The position numbers and the translations under genes are program-made. From the NCBI RefSeq assembly GCF_022539665.2, contig NW_026712521.1:1-64000 (forward strand): 64,000 nt of DNA. The letters are read 5' to 3'. The DNA comes from Daphnia carinata (taxonomy: Eukaryota; Arthropoda; Branchiopoda; Diplostraca; Daphniidae). This document shows, piece after piece, positions 18,558-35,500 of the stretch. Every line of letters begins with the position of its first letter. Within the stretch, counting starts at the first letter, position 1. The notes beneath the pieces were generated by a model that saw only the letters and a list, made by a program, of their open reading frames with translations, searched no databases and was not told the origin of the DNA.

Positions 18558-21500
18558 ATATACGTGTATTCAATGTGAATATAGTGTGATACAGTGAGTT
18601 TCAATATCTACATTCAAACAGCATTCAAATTATACGTGTATTCAATGTGAATAGACTGTGATACAGTGAATCAGTTTCAATGTCTACATTCAAACAGCAT
18701 CAAATATACGTGTATTCAATGTGAATATAGTGTTATAGAATCAGTTTCATGATCTACATTCAAACAGTATCAAATATACATGTATTCAATGTGAATATAG
18801 TATGATACAGTGAGTTTCAATATCTACATTCAAACAGCATCAAATATACGTGTATTCAATGTGAATATAGTGTTATAGAATCAGTTTCATGATCTACATT
18901 CAAACAGCGTCAAATATACGTGTATTCAATAAGAATATAAAATGATACAGTGAGTTTCAATATCTACATTCAAACAGCATCAAATATACGTGTATTCAAT
19001 GTGAATATAGTGTTATAGAATCAGTTTTATGATCTACATTCAAACAGTATCAAATATACGTGTATTCAATGTCAATATAGTGTGATACAGTGAGTTTCAA
19101 TATCTACATTCAAACATTATCAAATATACGTGTATTCAATGTGAATATAGTGTGATAGAATCAGTTTCAATATGTACATTCAAACAGCATCAAATATGCG
19201 TATATTCAATGTGAATATAGTGTTATAGAATCAGTTTCATGATGTACATTAAACAGTATCAAATATACGTGTATTCAATGTGAATATAGTGTGATACAGT
19301 GAGTTTCAATATATACATTCAAACAGCATCAAATATACGTGTATTCAATGTGAATATAGTTTTATAGAATCAGTTTCATGATACATTCAAACAGTATCAA
19401 ATATACGTGTATTTAATGTGAATATAGTGTGATACAGTGAGTTTCAATATCTACATTCAAACAGCATCAAATATACGTGTATTCAATGTGAATATAGTGT
19501 GAAACAGTGAGTTTCAATATCTACATTCAAACAGCATCAAATATACGTGTATTCAATGTGAATATAGTGTTATAGAATCAGTTTCATGATCTACATTCAA
19601 ACAGCATCAAATATACGTGTATTCAATGTGAATATAGTATGATACAATCAGTTTCATATCTACATTCAAACAGCATCAAATATACGTGTATTCAATGTGA
19701 ATATAGTTATCATGTTTCAATATCTACATTCAAACAGCATCAAATATACGTGTATTCAATGTGAATATAGTGTTATAGAATCAGTTTCATGATCTACATT
19801 CAAACAGCATCAAATATACGTGTATTCAATGTGAATATAGTGTGATACAGTGAGTTTCAATATCTACATTCAAACAGCATCAAATATACGTGTATTCAAT
19901 GTGAATATAGTGTTATACAATCAGTTTAATGATCTACATTCAAACAGTATCAATTATACGTGTATTCAATGTGAATATGATGTTATAGAATCAGTTTCAT
20001 GGATCTACATTCAAACAGAATCAAATATACGTGTATTCAATCTGAATATAGTGAATACAGTGAGTTTCAATATCTACATTCAAACACCATCAAATATACG
20101 TGTATTCAATGTGAATATAGTGTTATAGAATCAGTTTCAATATCTACATTCAAACAGCATCAAATATACGTGAATTCAATGTGAATATAGTATGATACAG
20201 TGAGTTTCAATATCTACATTCAAACAGCATCAAATATACATGTATTCAATGTGAATATAGTGTTATAGAATCAGTTTCAATATCTACATTCAAACAGCAT
20301 CAAATATACGTGTATTCAATGTAAATATAGTGAATACAGTGAGTTTCAATATCTACATTCAAACAGCACCAAATAAACGTGTATTCAATGTGAATATAGT
20401 GTTATACAATCAGTTTCCTGATGTACATTCAAACAGCATCAAATATACGTGTATTCAATGTGAATATAGTGTGATACAGTGAGTTTCAATATCTACATTC
20501 AAACAGCACCAAATAAACGTGTATTCAATGTGAATATAGTGTGATACAGTGAGTTTCAATATCTACATTCAAACAGCACCAAATATACGTGTATTCAATG
20601 TGAATATAGTATGATACAGTGAGTTTCATGATCTACATTCAAACAGTATCAAATATACGTGTATTCAATGTGAATATAGTATGAAACAGTGAGTTTCAAT
20701 ATCTACATTCAAACAGCATCAAATATACGTGTATTCATTGTGAATATAGTATGATACAGTGAGTTTCAATATCTACATTCAAACAGCATCAAATATACGT
20801 GTATTCAAGGTGAATATAGTGTTATAGAATCAGTTTCATGATCTACATTCAAACAGCATCAAATATACGTGAATTCAATGTGAATATAGTGTTATAGAAT
20901 CAGTTTCATGATCTACATTCAAACAGTATCAAATATACGTGTATTCAATGTGAATATAGTATTATATAATCAGTTTCATGATCTACATACAAAAAGTATA
21001 TAATATACGTGTATTCAATAATGAATATAGTGTTATAGAATCAGTTTCAATTCTACATTCAAACAGCATCAAATATACGTGTATTCAATGTGAATATAGT
21101 GTTATAGAATCAGTTTTATGATGTACATTCAAATAGTATCAAATATACGTGTATTCAATGTGAATATAGTGTGATAGAATGAGTTTCAATATCTACATTC
21201 AAACAGCATCAAATATACGTGTATTCAATGTGAATATAGTATGATACAGTGAGTTTCAATATCTATATTCAAACAGCATCAAATATAAGTGTATTCAATG
21301 TGAATATAGTGTTATAGAATCAGTTTTATGATGTACATTCAAACAGTATCAAATATACGTGTATTCAATGTGAATATAGTGTTATAGAATCAGTTTCATG
21401 ATCTTTATTCAAACAGTATCAAATATACGTGTATTCAATGTGAATATAGTGTGATACAGTGAGTTTCAATATCTACATTAAACAGCATCAACTATACTTG

Positions 21501-24500
21501 TATTCAATGTGAATATAGTGTTATAGAATCAGTTTCATGATCTACATTCAAACAGTATCAAATATACGTGTATTTAATGTGAATATAGTATGATACAGTG
21601 AGTTTCAATATCTACATTCAAACAGCATCAAATATACGTGTATTCAATGTGAATATAGTGTGATACAGTGAATTTCAATATCTACATTCAAACAGTATCA
21701 AATATACGTGTATTCATTGTGAATATAGTGTTATAGAATCAGTTTCATGATCTACATTAAAACAGTATCAAATATACGTGTATTCAATGTGAATATAGTG
21801 TTATACAGTGAGTTTCAATATCTACATTCAAACAGCATCAAATATACGTGTATTCAATGTGAATATAGTGTGATAGAGTGAGTTTCAATATCTACATTCA
21901 AACAGCACCAAATAAACGTGTATTCAATGTGAATATAGTGTGATACAGTGAGTTTCAATATCTACATTCAAACAGCATCAAATATACGTATTCAATGTGA
22001 ATATAGTGTTATAGAATCAGTTTCATATCTACATTCAAACAGCATCAAATATACGTGTATTCAATTTGAATATAGTGTTATAGAATTAGTTTCATGATCT
22101 ACATTGAAACAGTATCAAATATACGTGTATTCATTGTGAATATAGTGATATAGAATCAGCTTAATGATCTACATTCAAACAACATCAAATATACGTGTAT
22201 TCAATGTGAATATAGTGTGATATAATGAGTTTCATGATCTACATTCAAACAGTATCAAATATACGTGTATTCAATAAGAATATAAAATGATACAGTGAGT
22301 TTCAATATCTACATTCAAACAGCATCAAATATACGTGTATTCAATGTGAATATAGTATGATACAGTGAGTTTCAATATCTACATTCAAACAGCATCAAAT
22401 ATACGTGTATTCAATGTGAATATAGTGTTTTAGAATCAGTTTCAATATCTACATTCAAACAGCATCAAATATAAGTGTATTAAATGTGAATATACTGCTA
22501 TAGAATCAGTTTTATGATCTACATTCAAACAGTATCAAATATACGTGTATTCAATGTGAATATAGTGTTATAGAATGAGTTTCAATATCTACATTCAAAC
22601 AGCATCAAATATACGTGTATTCAATGTGAATATAGTGTTATAGAATCAGTTTCAATATCTACATTCAAACAGCATCAAATATACGTTTATTCAATGTAAA
22701 TATAGTGTAATAGAATCAGTTTCAATATCTACATTCAAACAGCATCAAATATACGTGTATTCAATGTGAATATAGGGTTATAGAATCAGTTTCGTGATCT
22801 ACATTCAAACAGTATCAAATATACGTGTATTCAATGTGAATATAGTGTTATAGAATCAGTTTCATCATCTACATTCAAACAGTACCAAATATACCGTGTA
22901 TTCAATAGATAGTATGATACAGTGAGTTTCAATATCTACATTCAAACAGCATCAAATATACGTATAAATACTAAATACAGATATAGTATGATACAGTGAG
23001 TTTTAATATCTACATTCAAACAGCATCAAATATACGTGTATTCAATGTGAATATAGTGTTATAGAATCAGTTTCAATATCTACATTCAAACAGCATCAAA
23101 TATACGTGTATTCAATGTGAATATAGTGTGATACAGTGAGTTTCAATATCTACATTCAAACAGCATCAAATATACGTGTATTCAATGTGAATATAGTGTG
23201 ATACAGTGAGTTTCAATATCTACATTCAAACAGCATCAAATATACGTGTATTCAATGTGAATATAGTGTTATAGAATCAGTTTCAATATCTACATTCAAA
23301 CAGCATCAAATATACGTGTATTCAATGTGAATATAGTGTTATACAGTGAGTTTCAATATCTACATTCAAACAGCATCAAATATACGTGTATTCAATGTGA
23401 ATATAGTGTATGATACAGTCAGTTTCAATATCTACATTCAAACAGCATCAAATATACGTGTATTCAATGTGAATATAGTGTTATATCTACATTCAAACAC
23501 ATCAGTTTCATATATCTACATTCAAACAGCATCAACTATACGTGTATTCAATGTGAATATAGTGTTATACAATCAGTTTCAATATCTACATTCAAACAGC
23601 ATCAAATATACGTGTATTCAATGTGAATATAGTGTGATACAGTGAGTTTCAATATCTACATTCAAACAGCATCAAATATACGTGTATTCAATGTGAATAT
23701 AGTGTGATACAGTGAGTTTCAATATCTACATTCAAACAGCATCAAATATACGTGTATTCAATGTGAATATAGTGTTATACAGTGAGTTTCAATATCTACA
23801 TTCAAACAGCATCAAATATACGTGTATTCAATGTGAATATAGTGTTATAGAATCAGTTTCAATATCTACATTCAAACAGCATCAAATATACGTGTATTCA
23901 ATGTGAATATAGTGTTATACAATCAGTTTCAATATCTACATTCAAACAGCATCAAATATACGTGTATTCAATGTGAATATAGTGTTATAGAATCAGTTTC
24001 AATATCTACATTCAAACAGCATCAAATATACGTGTATTCAATGTGAATATAGTGTGATACAGTGAGTTTCAATATCTACATTCAAACAGCATCAAATATA
24101 CGTGTATTCAATGTGAATATAGTGTTATAGAATCAGTTTCAATATCTACATTCAAACAGCATCAAATATACGTGTATTCAATGTGAATATAGTGTGATAC
24201 AATGAGTTTCAATATCTACATTCAAACAGCATCAAATATACGTGTATTCAATGTGAATATAGTGTGATACAGTGAGTTTCAATATCTACATTCAAACAGC
24301 ATCAAATATACGTGTATTCAATGTGAATATAGTGTTATAGAATCAGTTTCAATATCTACATTCAAACAGCATCAAATATACGTGTATTCAATGTGAATAT
24401 AGTGTGATACAGTATCTACAGTTTCAATATCTACATTCAAACAGCATCAAATATACGTGTATTCAATGTGAATATAGTGTTATAGAATCAGTTTCAATAT

Positions 24501-27500
24501 CTACATTCAAACAGCATCAAATATACGTGTATTCAATGTGAATATAGTGTGATACAGTGAGTTTCAATATCTACATTCAAACAGCATCAAATATACGTGT
24601 ATTCAATGTGAATATAGTGTGATACAGTGAGTTTCAATATCTACATTCAAACAGCATCAAATATACGTGTATTCAATGTGAATATAGTGTTATAGAATCA
24701 GTTTCAATATCTACATTCAAACAGCATCAAATATACGTGTATTCAATGTGAATATAGTGTGATACAGTGAGTTTCAATATCTACATTCAAACAGCATCAA
24801 ATATACGTGTATTCAATGTGAATATAGTGTTATAGAATCAGTTTCAATATCTACATTCAAACAGCATCAAATATACGTGTATTCAATGTGAATATAGTGT
24901 GATACAGTTTCAGTTTCAATATCTACATTCAAACAGCAAATATACGTGTATTCAATGTGAATATAGTGTGATACAGTCAGTTTCAATATCTACATTCAAA
25001 CAGCATCAAATATACGTGTATTCAATGTGAATATAGTGTTATAGAATCAGTTTCAATATCTACATTCAAACAGCATCAAATATACGTGTATTCAATGTGA
25101 ATATAGTGTGATACAGTGAGTTTCAATATCTACATTCAAACAGCATCAAATATACGTGTATTCAATGTGAATATAGTGTGATACAGTGATTATAGCGACA
25201 TTCAATATCTACATTCAAACAGCATCAAATATACGTGTATTCAATGTGAATATAGTGTGATACAGTGAGTTTCAATATCTACATTCAAACAGCATCAAAT
25301 ATACGTGTATTCAATGTGAATATAGTGTTATAGAATCAGTTTCAATATCTACATTCAAACAGCATCAAATATACGTGTATTCAATGTGAATATAGTGTTA
25401 TACAATGAGTTTCAATATCTACATTCAAACAGCATCAAATATACGTGTATTCAATGTGAATATAGTGTTATGATACAGTGAGTTTCAATATCTACATTCA
25501 AACAGCATCAAATATACGTGTATTCAATGTGAATATAGTGTTATACAGTGAGTTTCAATATCTACATTCAAACAGCATCAAATATACGTGTATTCAATGT
25601 GAATATAGTGTTATAGAATCAGTTTCAATATCTACATTCAAACAGCATCAAATATACGTGTATTCAATGTGAATATAGTGTGATACAGTGAGTTTCAATA
25701 TCTACATTCAAACAGCATCAAATATACGTGTATTCAATGTGAATATAGTGTTATAGAATCAGTTTCATATCTACATTCAAACAGCATCAAATATACGTGT
25801 ATTCAATGTGAATATAGTGTGATACAGTGAGTTTCAATATCTACATTCAAACAGCATCAAATATACGTGTATTCAATGTGAATATAGTGTTATAGAATCA
25901 GTTTCAATATCTACATTCAAACAGCATCAAATATACGTGTATTCAATGTGAATATAGTGTTATACAATCAGTTTCAATATCTACATTCAAACAGCATCAA
26001 ATATACGTGTATTCAATGTGAATATAGTGTGATACAGTGAGTTTCAATATCTACATTCAAACAGCATCAAATATACGTGTATTCAATGTGAATATAGTGT
26101 TATAGAATCAGTTTCAATATCTACATTCAAACAGCATCAAATATACGTGTATTCAATGTGAATATAGTGTGATACAGTGAGTTTCAATATCTACATTCAA
26201 ACACATCATCAAATATACGTGTATTCAATGTGAATATAGTGTTATACAGTGAGTTTCAATATCTACATTCAAACAGCATCAAATATACGTGTATTCAATG
26301 TGAATATAGTGTTATAGAATCAGTTTCAATATCTACATTCAAACAGCATCAAATATACGTGTATTCAATGTGAATATAGTGTTATAGAATCAGTTTCAAT
26401 ATCTACATTCAAACAGCATCAAATATACGTGTATTCAATGTGAATATAGTGTTATACAATCAGTTTCAATATCTACATTCAAACAGCATCAAATATACGT
26501 GTATTCAATGTGAATATAGTGTGATACAGTGAGTTTCAATATCTACATTCAAACAGCATCAAATATACGTGTATTCAATGTGAATATAGTGTTATAGAAT
26601 CAGTTTCAATATCTACATTCAAACAGCATCAAATATACGTGTATTCAATGTGAATATAGTGTGATACAGTGAGTTTCAATATCTACATTCAAACAGCATC
26701 AAATATACGTGTATTCAATGTGAATATAGTGTTATAGAATCAGTTTCAATATCTACATTCAAACAGCATCAAATATACGTGTATTCAATGTGAATATAGT
26801 GTGATACAGTGAGTTTCAATATCTACATTCAAACAGCATCAAATATACGTGTATTCAATGTGAATATAGTGTTATAGAATCAGTTTCAATATCTACATTC
26901 AAACAGCATCAAATATACGTGTATTCAATGTGAATATAGTGTTATACAATGAGTTTCAATATCTACATTCAAACAGCATCAAATATACGTGTATTCAATG
27001 TGAATATAGTGTTATACAATCAGTTTCAATATCTACATTCAAACAGCATCAAATATACGTGTATTCAATGTGAATATAGTGTTATACAATCAGTTTCATG
27101 ATGTACATTTAAACAGCATCGAATATACGTGTATTCAATGTGAATATAGTGTGATATAGTGAGTTTCAATATCTACATTCAAACAGCATCAAATATACAA
27201 ATATACCGGTATTCAATGTGAATATAGTGTTATAGAATCAGTTTCAATATCTACATTCAAACAGCATCAAATATACGTGTATTCAATGTGAATATAGTGT
27301 GATACAGTGAGTTTCAATATCTACATTCAAACAGCATCAAATATACGTGTATTCAATGTGAATATAGTGTGATAGAATCAGTTTCAATATCTACATTCAA
27401 ACAGCATCAAATATACGTGTATTCAATGTGAATATAGTGTTATAGAATCAGTTTTCAATATCTACATTCAAACAGCATCAAATATACGTGTATTCAATGT

Positions 27501-30500
27501 GAATATAGTGTTATAGAATCAGTTTCAATATCTACATTCAAACAGCATCAAATATACGTGTATTCAATGTGAATATAGTGTTATACAATCAGTTTCATAT
27601 CTACATTCAAAAACAGCATCAAATATACGTGTATTCAATGTGAATATAGTGTGATACAGTGAGTTTCAATATCTACATTCAAACAGCATCAAATATACGT
27701 GTATTCAATGTGAATATAGTGTGATACAATGAGTTTCAATATCTACATTCAAACAGCATCAAATATACGTGTATTCAATGTGAATATAGTGTTATAGAAT
27801 CAGTTTCAATATCTACATTCAAACAGCATCAAATATAGGTGCATTCAATGTGAATCAGTGTGATACAATGAGTTTCAATATCTACATTCAAACAGCATCA
27901 AATATACGTGTATTCAATGTGAATATAGTGTTATAGAATCAGTTTCAATATCTACATTCAAACAGCATCAAATATACGTGTATTCAATGTGAATATAGTG
28001 TGATACAGTGAGTTTCAATATCTACATTCAAACAGCATCAAATATACGTGTATTCAATGTGAATATAGTGTTATAGAATCAGTTTCAATATCTACATTCA
28101 AACAGCATCAAATATACGTGTATTCAATGTGAATATAGTGTGATACAGTGAGTTCAAATATCTACATTCAAACAGCATCAAATATACGTGCATCAAATCA
28201 AACAGCATCAAATATACGTGTATTCAATGTGAATATAGTGTGATACAGTGAGTTTCAATATCTACATTCAAACAGCATCAAATATACGTGTATTCAATGT
28301 GAATATAGTGTGATACAGTGAGTTTCAATATCTACATTCAAACAGCATCAAATATACGTGTATTCAATGTGAATATAGTGTTATAGAATCAGTTTCAATA
28401 TCTACATTCAAACAGCATCAAATATACGTGTATTCAATGTGAATATAGTGTGATACAGTGAGTTTCAATATCTACATTCAAACAGCATCAAATATACGTG
28501 TATTCAATGTGAATATAGTGTTATAGAATCAGTTTCAATATCTACATTCAAACAGCATCAAATATACGTGTATTCAATGTGAATATAGTGTGATACAGTG
28601 AGTTTCAATATCTACATTCAAACAGCATCAAATATACGTGTATTCAATGTGAATATAGTGTGATACATGAGTTTCAATATCTACATTCAAACAGCATCAA
28701 ATATACGTGTATTCAATGTGAATATAGTGTTATAGAATCAGTTTCAATATCTACATTCAAACAGCATCAAATATACGTGTATTCAATGTGAATATAGTGT
28801 GATACAGTGAGTTTCAATATCTACATTCAAACAGCATCAAATATACGTGTATTCAATGTGAATATAGTGTTATAGAATCAGTTTCATATATCTACATTCA
28901 AACAGTATCAAATATACGTGTATTCAATGTGAATATAGTGTTATACAGTGAGTTTCAATATCTACATTCAAACAGCATAAAATATACGTGTATTCAATGT
29001 GAATATAGTGTTATACAATCAGTTTCAATATCTACATTCAAACAGCATCAAATATACGTGTATTCAATGTGAATATAGTGTTATAGAATCAGTTTCAATA
29101 TCTACATTCAAACAGCATCAAATATACGTGTATTCAATGTGAATATAGTGTTATAGAATCAGTTTCAATATCTACATTCAAACAGCATCAAATATACGTG
29201 TATTCAATGTGAATATATTTAGATTAAGTGAGTTTCAATATCTACATTATAGTGTGATACAGTGAGTTTCAATATCTACATTCAAACAGCATCAAATATA
29301 CGTGTATTCAATGTGAATATAGTGTGATACAGTCAGTTTCAATATCTACATTCAAACAGCATCAAATATACGTGTATTCAATGTGAATATAGTGTTATAC
29401 AATCAGTTTCAATATCTACATTCAAACAGCATCAAATATACGTGTATTCAATGTGAATATAGTGTTATAGAATCAGTTTCAATATCTACATTCAAACAGC
29501 ATCAAATATACGTGTATTCAATGTGAATATAGTGTTATACAATCAGTATCATGATGTACATTCAAACAGAATCAAATAAACGTGTATTCAATGTGAATAT
29601 AGTGTGATACAGTGAGTTTCAATATCTACATTCAAACAGCATCAAATATACGTGTATTCAATGTGAATATAGTGTTATAGAATCAGTTTCAATATCTACA
29701 TTCAAACAGTATCAAATATACGTGTATTCAATGTGAATATAGTGTGATACAGTGAGTTTCAATATCTACATTCAAACAGCATCAAATATACGTGTATTCA
29801 ATGTGAATATAGTGTTATAGAATCAGTTTCAATATCTACATTCAAACAGCATCAAATATACGTGTATTCAATGTGAATATAGTGTGATACAGTGAGTTTC
29901 AATATCTACATTCAAACAGCATCAAATATACGTGTATTCAATGTGAATATAGTGTTATAGAATCAGTTTCAATATCTACATTCAAACAGCATCAAATATA
30001 CGTGTATTCAATGTGAATATAGTGTGATACAGTGAGTTTCAATATCTACATTCAAACAGCATCAAATATACGTGTATTCAATGTGAATATAGTGTTATAG
30101 AATCAGTTTCAATATCTACATTCAAACAGCATCAAATATACGTGTATTCAATGTGAATATAGTGTTATACAATCAGTTTCAATATCTACATTCAAACAGC
30201 ATCAAATATACGTGTATTCAATGTGAATATAGTGTGATACAGAGTTTCAATATCTACATTCAAACAGCATCAAATATACGTGTATTCAATGTGAATATAG
30301 TGTTATAGAATCAGTTTCAATATCTACATTCAAACAGCATCAAATATACGTGTATTCAATGTGAATATAGTGTGATACAGTGAGTTTCAATATCTACATT
30401 CAAACAGCATCAAATATACGTGTATTCAATGTGAATATAGTGTGATACAATCAGTTTCAATATCTACATTCAAACAGCATCAAATATACGTGTATTCAAT

Positions 30501-33500
30501 GTGAATATAGTGTTATACAATCAGTTTCAATATCTACATTCAAACAGCATCAAATATACGTGTATTCAATGTGAATATAGTGTTATAGAATCAGTTTCAA
30601 TATCTACATTCAAACAGCATCAAATATACGTGTATTCAATGTGAATATAGTGTGATACAGTGAGTTTCAATATCTACATTCAAACAGCATCAAATATACG
30701 TGTATTCAATGTGAATATAGTGTGATACAGTGAGTTTCTATCTACATTCAAACAGCATCAAATATACGTGTATTCAATGTGAATATAGTGTTATACAGTG
30801 AGTTTCAATATCTACATTCAAACAGCATCAAATATACGTGTATTCAATGTGAATATAGTGTTATAGAATCAGTTTCAATATCTACATTCAAACAGCATCA
30901 AATATACGTGTATTCAATGTGAATATAGTGTTATACAATCAGTTTCAATATCTACATTCAAACAGCATCAAATATACGTGTATTCAATGTGAATATAGTG
31001 TTATAGAATCAGTTTCAATATCTACATTCAAACAGCATCAAATATACGTGTATTCAATGTGAATATAGTGTGATACAGTGAGTTTCAATATCTACATTCA
31101 AACAGCATCAAATATACGTGTATTCAATGTGAATATGTGAATATAGTGTTATAGAATCAGTTTCATGATCTACATTCAAACAGCATCAAATATACGTGTA
31201 TTCAATGTGAATATAGTGTGATACAATGAGTTTCAATATCTACATTCAAACATCATCAAATATACGTGTATTCAATGTGAATATAGTGTGATACAGTGAG
31301 TTTCAATATCTACATTCAAACAGCATCAAATATACGTGTATTCAATGTGAATATAGTGTTATAGAATCAGTTTCAATATCTACATTCAAACAGCATCAAA
31401 TATACGTGTATTCAATGTGAATATAGTGTGATACAGTGAGTTTCAATATCTACATTCAAACAGCATCAAATATACGTGTATTCAATGTGAATATAGTGTT
31501 ATAGAATCAGTTTCAATATCTACATTCAAACAGCATCAAATATACGTGTATTCAATGTGAATATAGTGTGATACAGTGAGTTTCAATATCTACATTCAAA
31601 CAGCATCAAATATACGTGTATTCAATGTGAATATAGTGTGATACAGTGAGTTTCAATATCTACATTCAAACAGCATCAAATATACGTGTATTCAATGTGA
31701 ATATAGTGTTATAGAATCAGTTTCAATATCTACATTCAAACAGCATCAAACAAATATACGTGTATTCAATGTGAATATAGTGTGATACAGTGAGTTTCAA
31801 TATCTACATTCAAACAGCATCAAATATACGTGTATTCAATGTGAATATAGTGTGATACAATCAGTTTCAATATCTACATTCAAACAAACATCAAATATAC
31901 GTGTATTCAATGTGAATATAGTGTTATACAGTGAGTTTCAATATCTACATTCAAACAGCATCAAATATACGTGTATTCAATGTGAATATAGTGTTATACA
32001 ATCAGTTTCAATATCTACATTCAAACAGCATCAAATATACGTGTATTCAATGTGAATATAGTGTGATACAGTGAGTTTCAATATCTACATTCAAACAGCA
32101 TCAAATATACGTGTATTCAATGTGAATATAGTGTTATACAGTGAGTTTCAATATCTACATTCAAACAGCATCAAATATACGTGTATTCAATGTGAATATA
32201 GTGTTATAGAATCAGTTTCAATATCTACATTCAAACAGCATCAAATATACGTGTATTCAATGTGAATATAGTGTTATACAATCAGTTTCAATATCTACAT
32301 TCAAACAGCATCAAATATACGTGTATTCAATGTGAATATAGTGTGATACAGTGAGTTTCAATATCTACATTCAAACAGCATCAAATATACGTGTATTCAA
32401 TGTGAATATAGTGTTATAGAATCAGTTTCAATATCTACATTCAAACAGCATCAAATATACGTGTATTCAATGTGAATATAGTGTGATACAGTGAGTTTCA
32501 ATATCTACATTCAAACAGCATCAAATATACGTGTATTCAATGTGAATATAGTGTGATAGTGAATCAGTTTCAATATCTACATTCAAACAGCATCAAATAT
32601 ACGTGTATTCAATGTGAATATAGTGTTATAGAATCAGTTTCAATATCTACATTCAAACAGCATCAAATATACGTGTATTCAATGTGAATATAGTGTGATA
32701 CAGTGAGTTTCAATATCTACATTCAAACAGCATCAAATATACGTGTATTCAATGTGAATATAGTGTGATACAGTGAGTTTCAATATCTACATTCAAACAG
32801 CATCAAATATACGTGTATTCAATGTGAATATAGTGTGATACAGTGAGTTTCAATATCTACATTCAAACAGCATCAAATATACGTGTATTCAATGTGAATA
32901 TAGTGTTATAGAATCAGTTTCAATATCTACATTCAAACAGCATCAAATATACGTGTATTCAATGTGAATATAGTGTGATACAGTGAGTTTCAATATCTAC
33001 ATTCAAACAGCATCAAATATACGTGTATTCAATGTGAATATAGTGTTATAGAATCAGTTTCAATATCTACATTCAAACAGCATCAAATATACGTGTATTC
33101 AATGTGAATATAGTGTGATAGAATGAGTTTCAATATCTACATTCAAACAGCATCAAATATACGTGTATTCAATGTGAATATAGTGTGATACAGTTTCAAT
33201 GAGTTTCAATATCTACATTCAAACAGCATCAAATATACGTGTATTCAATGTGAATATAGTGTTATAGAATCAGTTTCATATCTACATTCAAACAGTATCA
33301 AATATACGTGTATTCAATGTGAATATAGTGTGATACAGTGAGTTTCAATATCTACATTCAAACAGCATCAAATATACGTGTATTCAATGTGAATATAGTG
33401 TGATACAGTGAGTTTCAATATCTACATTCAAACAGCATCAAATATACGTGTATTCAATGTGAATATAGTGTGATACAGTGAGTTTCAATATCTACATTCA

Positions 33501-35397
33501 AACAGCATCAAATATACGTGTATTCAATGTGAATATAGTGTTATACAGTGAGTTTCAATATCTACATTCAAACAGCATCAAATATACGTGTATTCAATGT
33601 GAATATAGTGTTATAGAATCAGTTTCAATATCTACATTCAAACAGCATCAAATATACGTGTATTCAATGTGAATATAGTGTTATACAATCAGTTTCAATA
33701 TCTACATTCAAACAGCATCAAATATACGTGTATTCAATGTGAATATAGTGTTATAGAATCAGTTTCAATATCTACATTCAAACAGCATCAAATATACGTG
33801 TATTCAATGTGAATATAGTGTGATACAGTGAGTTTCAATATCTACATTCAAACAGCATCAAATATACGTGTATTCAATGTGAATATAGTGTTATAGAATC
33901 AGTTTCAATATCTACATTCAAACAGCATCAAATATACGTGTATTCAATGTGAATATAGTGTGATACAGTGAGTTTCAATATCTACATTCAAACAGCATCA
34001 AATATACGTGTATTCAATGTGAATATAGTGTTATACAATCAGTTTCAAGATCTACATTCAAACAGTATCAAATATACGTGTATTCAATGTGAATATAGTA
34101 TGATACAGTGAGTTTCAATATCTACATTCAAACAGCACCAAATAAACGTGTGTTCAATGTGAATATAGTGTTATACAATCAGTTTCAATATCTACATTCA
34201 AACAGCATCAAATATACGTGTATTCAATGTGAATATAGTGTGATACAGTGAGTTTCAATATCTACATTCAAACAGCATCAAATATACGTGTATTCAATGT
34301 GAATATAGTGTTATACAATCAGTTTCATGATCTACATTTAAACAGCAACAAATATACGTGTATTCAATGTGAATATAGTGTGATACAGTGAGTTTCAATA
34401 TCTACATTCAAACAGCATCAAATATACGTGTATTCAATGTGAATATAGTGTGATACAGTGAGTTTCAATATCTACATTCAAACAGCATCAAATATACGTG
34501 TATTCAATGTGAATATAGTGTTATACAATCAGTTTCAATATCTACATTCAAACAGCATCAAATATACGTGTATTCAATGTGAATATAGTGTGATACAGTG
34601 AGTTTCAATATCTACATTCAAACAGCATCAAATATACGTGTATTCAATGTGAATATAGTGTGATACAGTGAGTTTCAATATCTACATTCAAACAGCATCA
34701 AATATACGTGTATTCAATGTGAATATAGTGTTATAGAATCAGTTTCAATATCTACATTCAAACAGCATCAAATATACGTGTATTCAATGTGAATATAGTG
34801 TGATACAGTGAGTTTCAATATCTACATTCAAACAGCATCAAATATACGTGTATTCAATGTGAATATAGTGTGATACAGTGAGTTTCAATATCTACATTCA
34901 AACAGCATCAAATATACGTGTATTCAATGTGAATATAGTGTGATACAGTGAGTTTCAATATCTACATTCAAACAGCATCAAATATACGTGTATTCAATGT
35001 GAATATAGTGTTATAGAATCAGTTTCAATATCTACATTCAAACAGCATCAAATATACGTGTATTCAATGTGAATATAGTGTGATACAGTGAGTTTCAATA
35101 TCTACATTCAAACAGCATCAAATATACGTGTATTCAATGTGAATATAGTGTGATACAGTGAGTTTCAATATCTACATTCAAACAGCATCAAATATACGTG
35201 TATTCAATGTGAATATAGTGTGATACAGTGAGTTTCAATATCTACATTCAAACAGCATCAAATATACTTGTATTCAATGTGAATATAGTATGATACAGTG
35301 AGTTTCAATATCGACATTCAAACAGCATCAAATATAGTTTCATGATGTACCTTCAATCAGTATCAAATATACGTGTATTCAATGTGAATATGGTGTG

Positions 35398-35500
35398 ATA
35401 ATTAATTTATAATTAATTATATATAATTATCATATCAAATATAATTATGATAATTCAATGTGAATATAGTGTGATACAGTCCGTTGGCGCTCAATATCTA
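35398..35500. repeat. AT-only insertion interrupting the satellite
   Basis: Within one disturbed unit lies a run made only of A and T plus a few C/G, with an inverted pair AATTATCAT / ATGATAATT, followed by an odd CCGTTGGCGCT where AGTTT is expected. This breaks the otherwise regular core. It may be a small insertion or a double-strand-break repair scar. Confidence 0.6.

Noticed and set aside
19850-33672. Repeated open frames of 60-100 codons in the satellite (MSFNIYIQTASN type)
   Set aside because: They recur with the 70-bp unit, change length with each indel and have no start or codon-use support, so they are by-products of the repeat.
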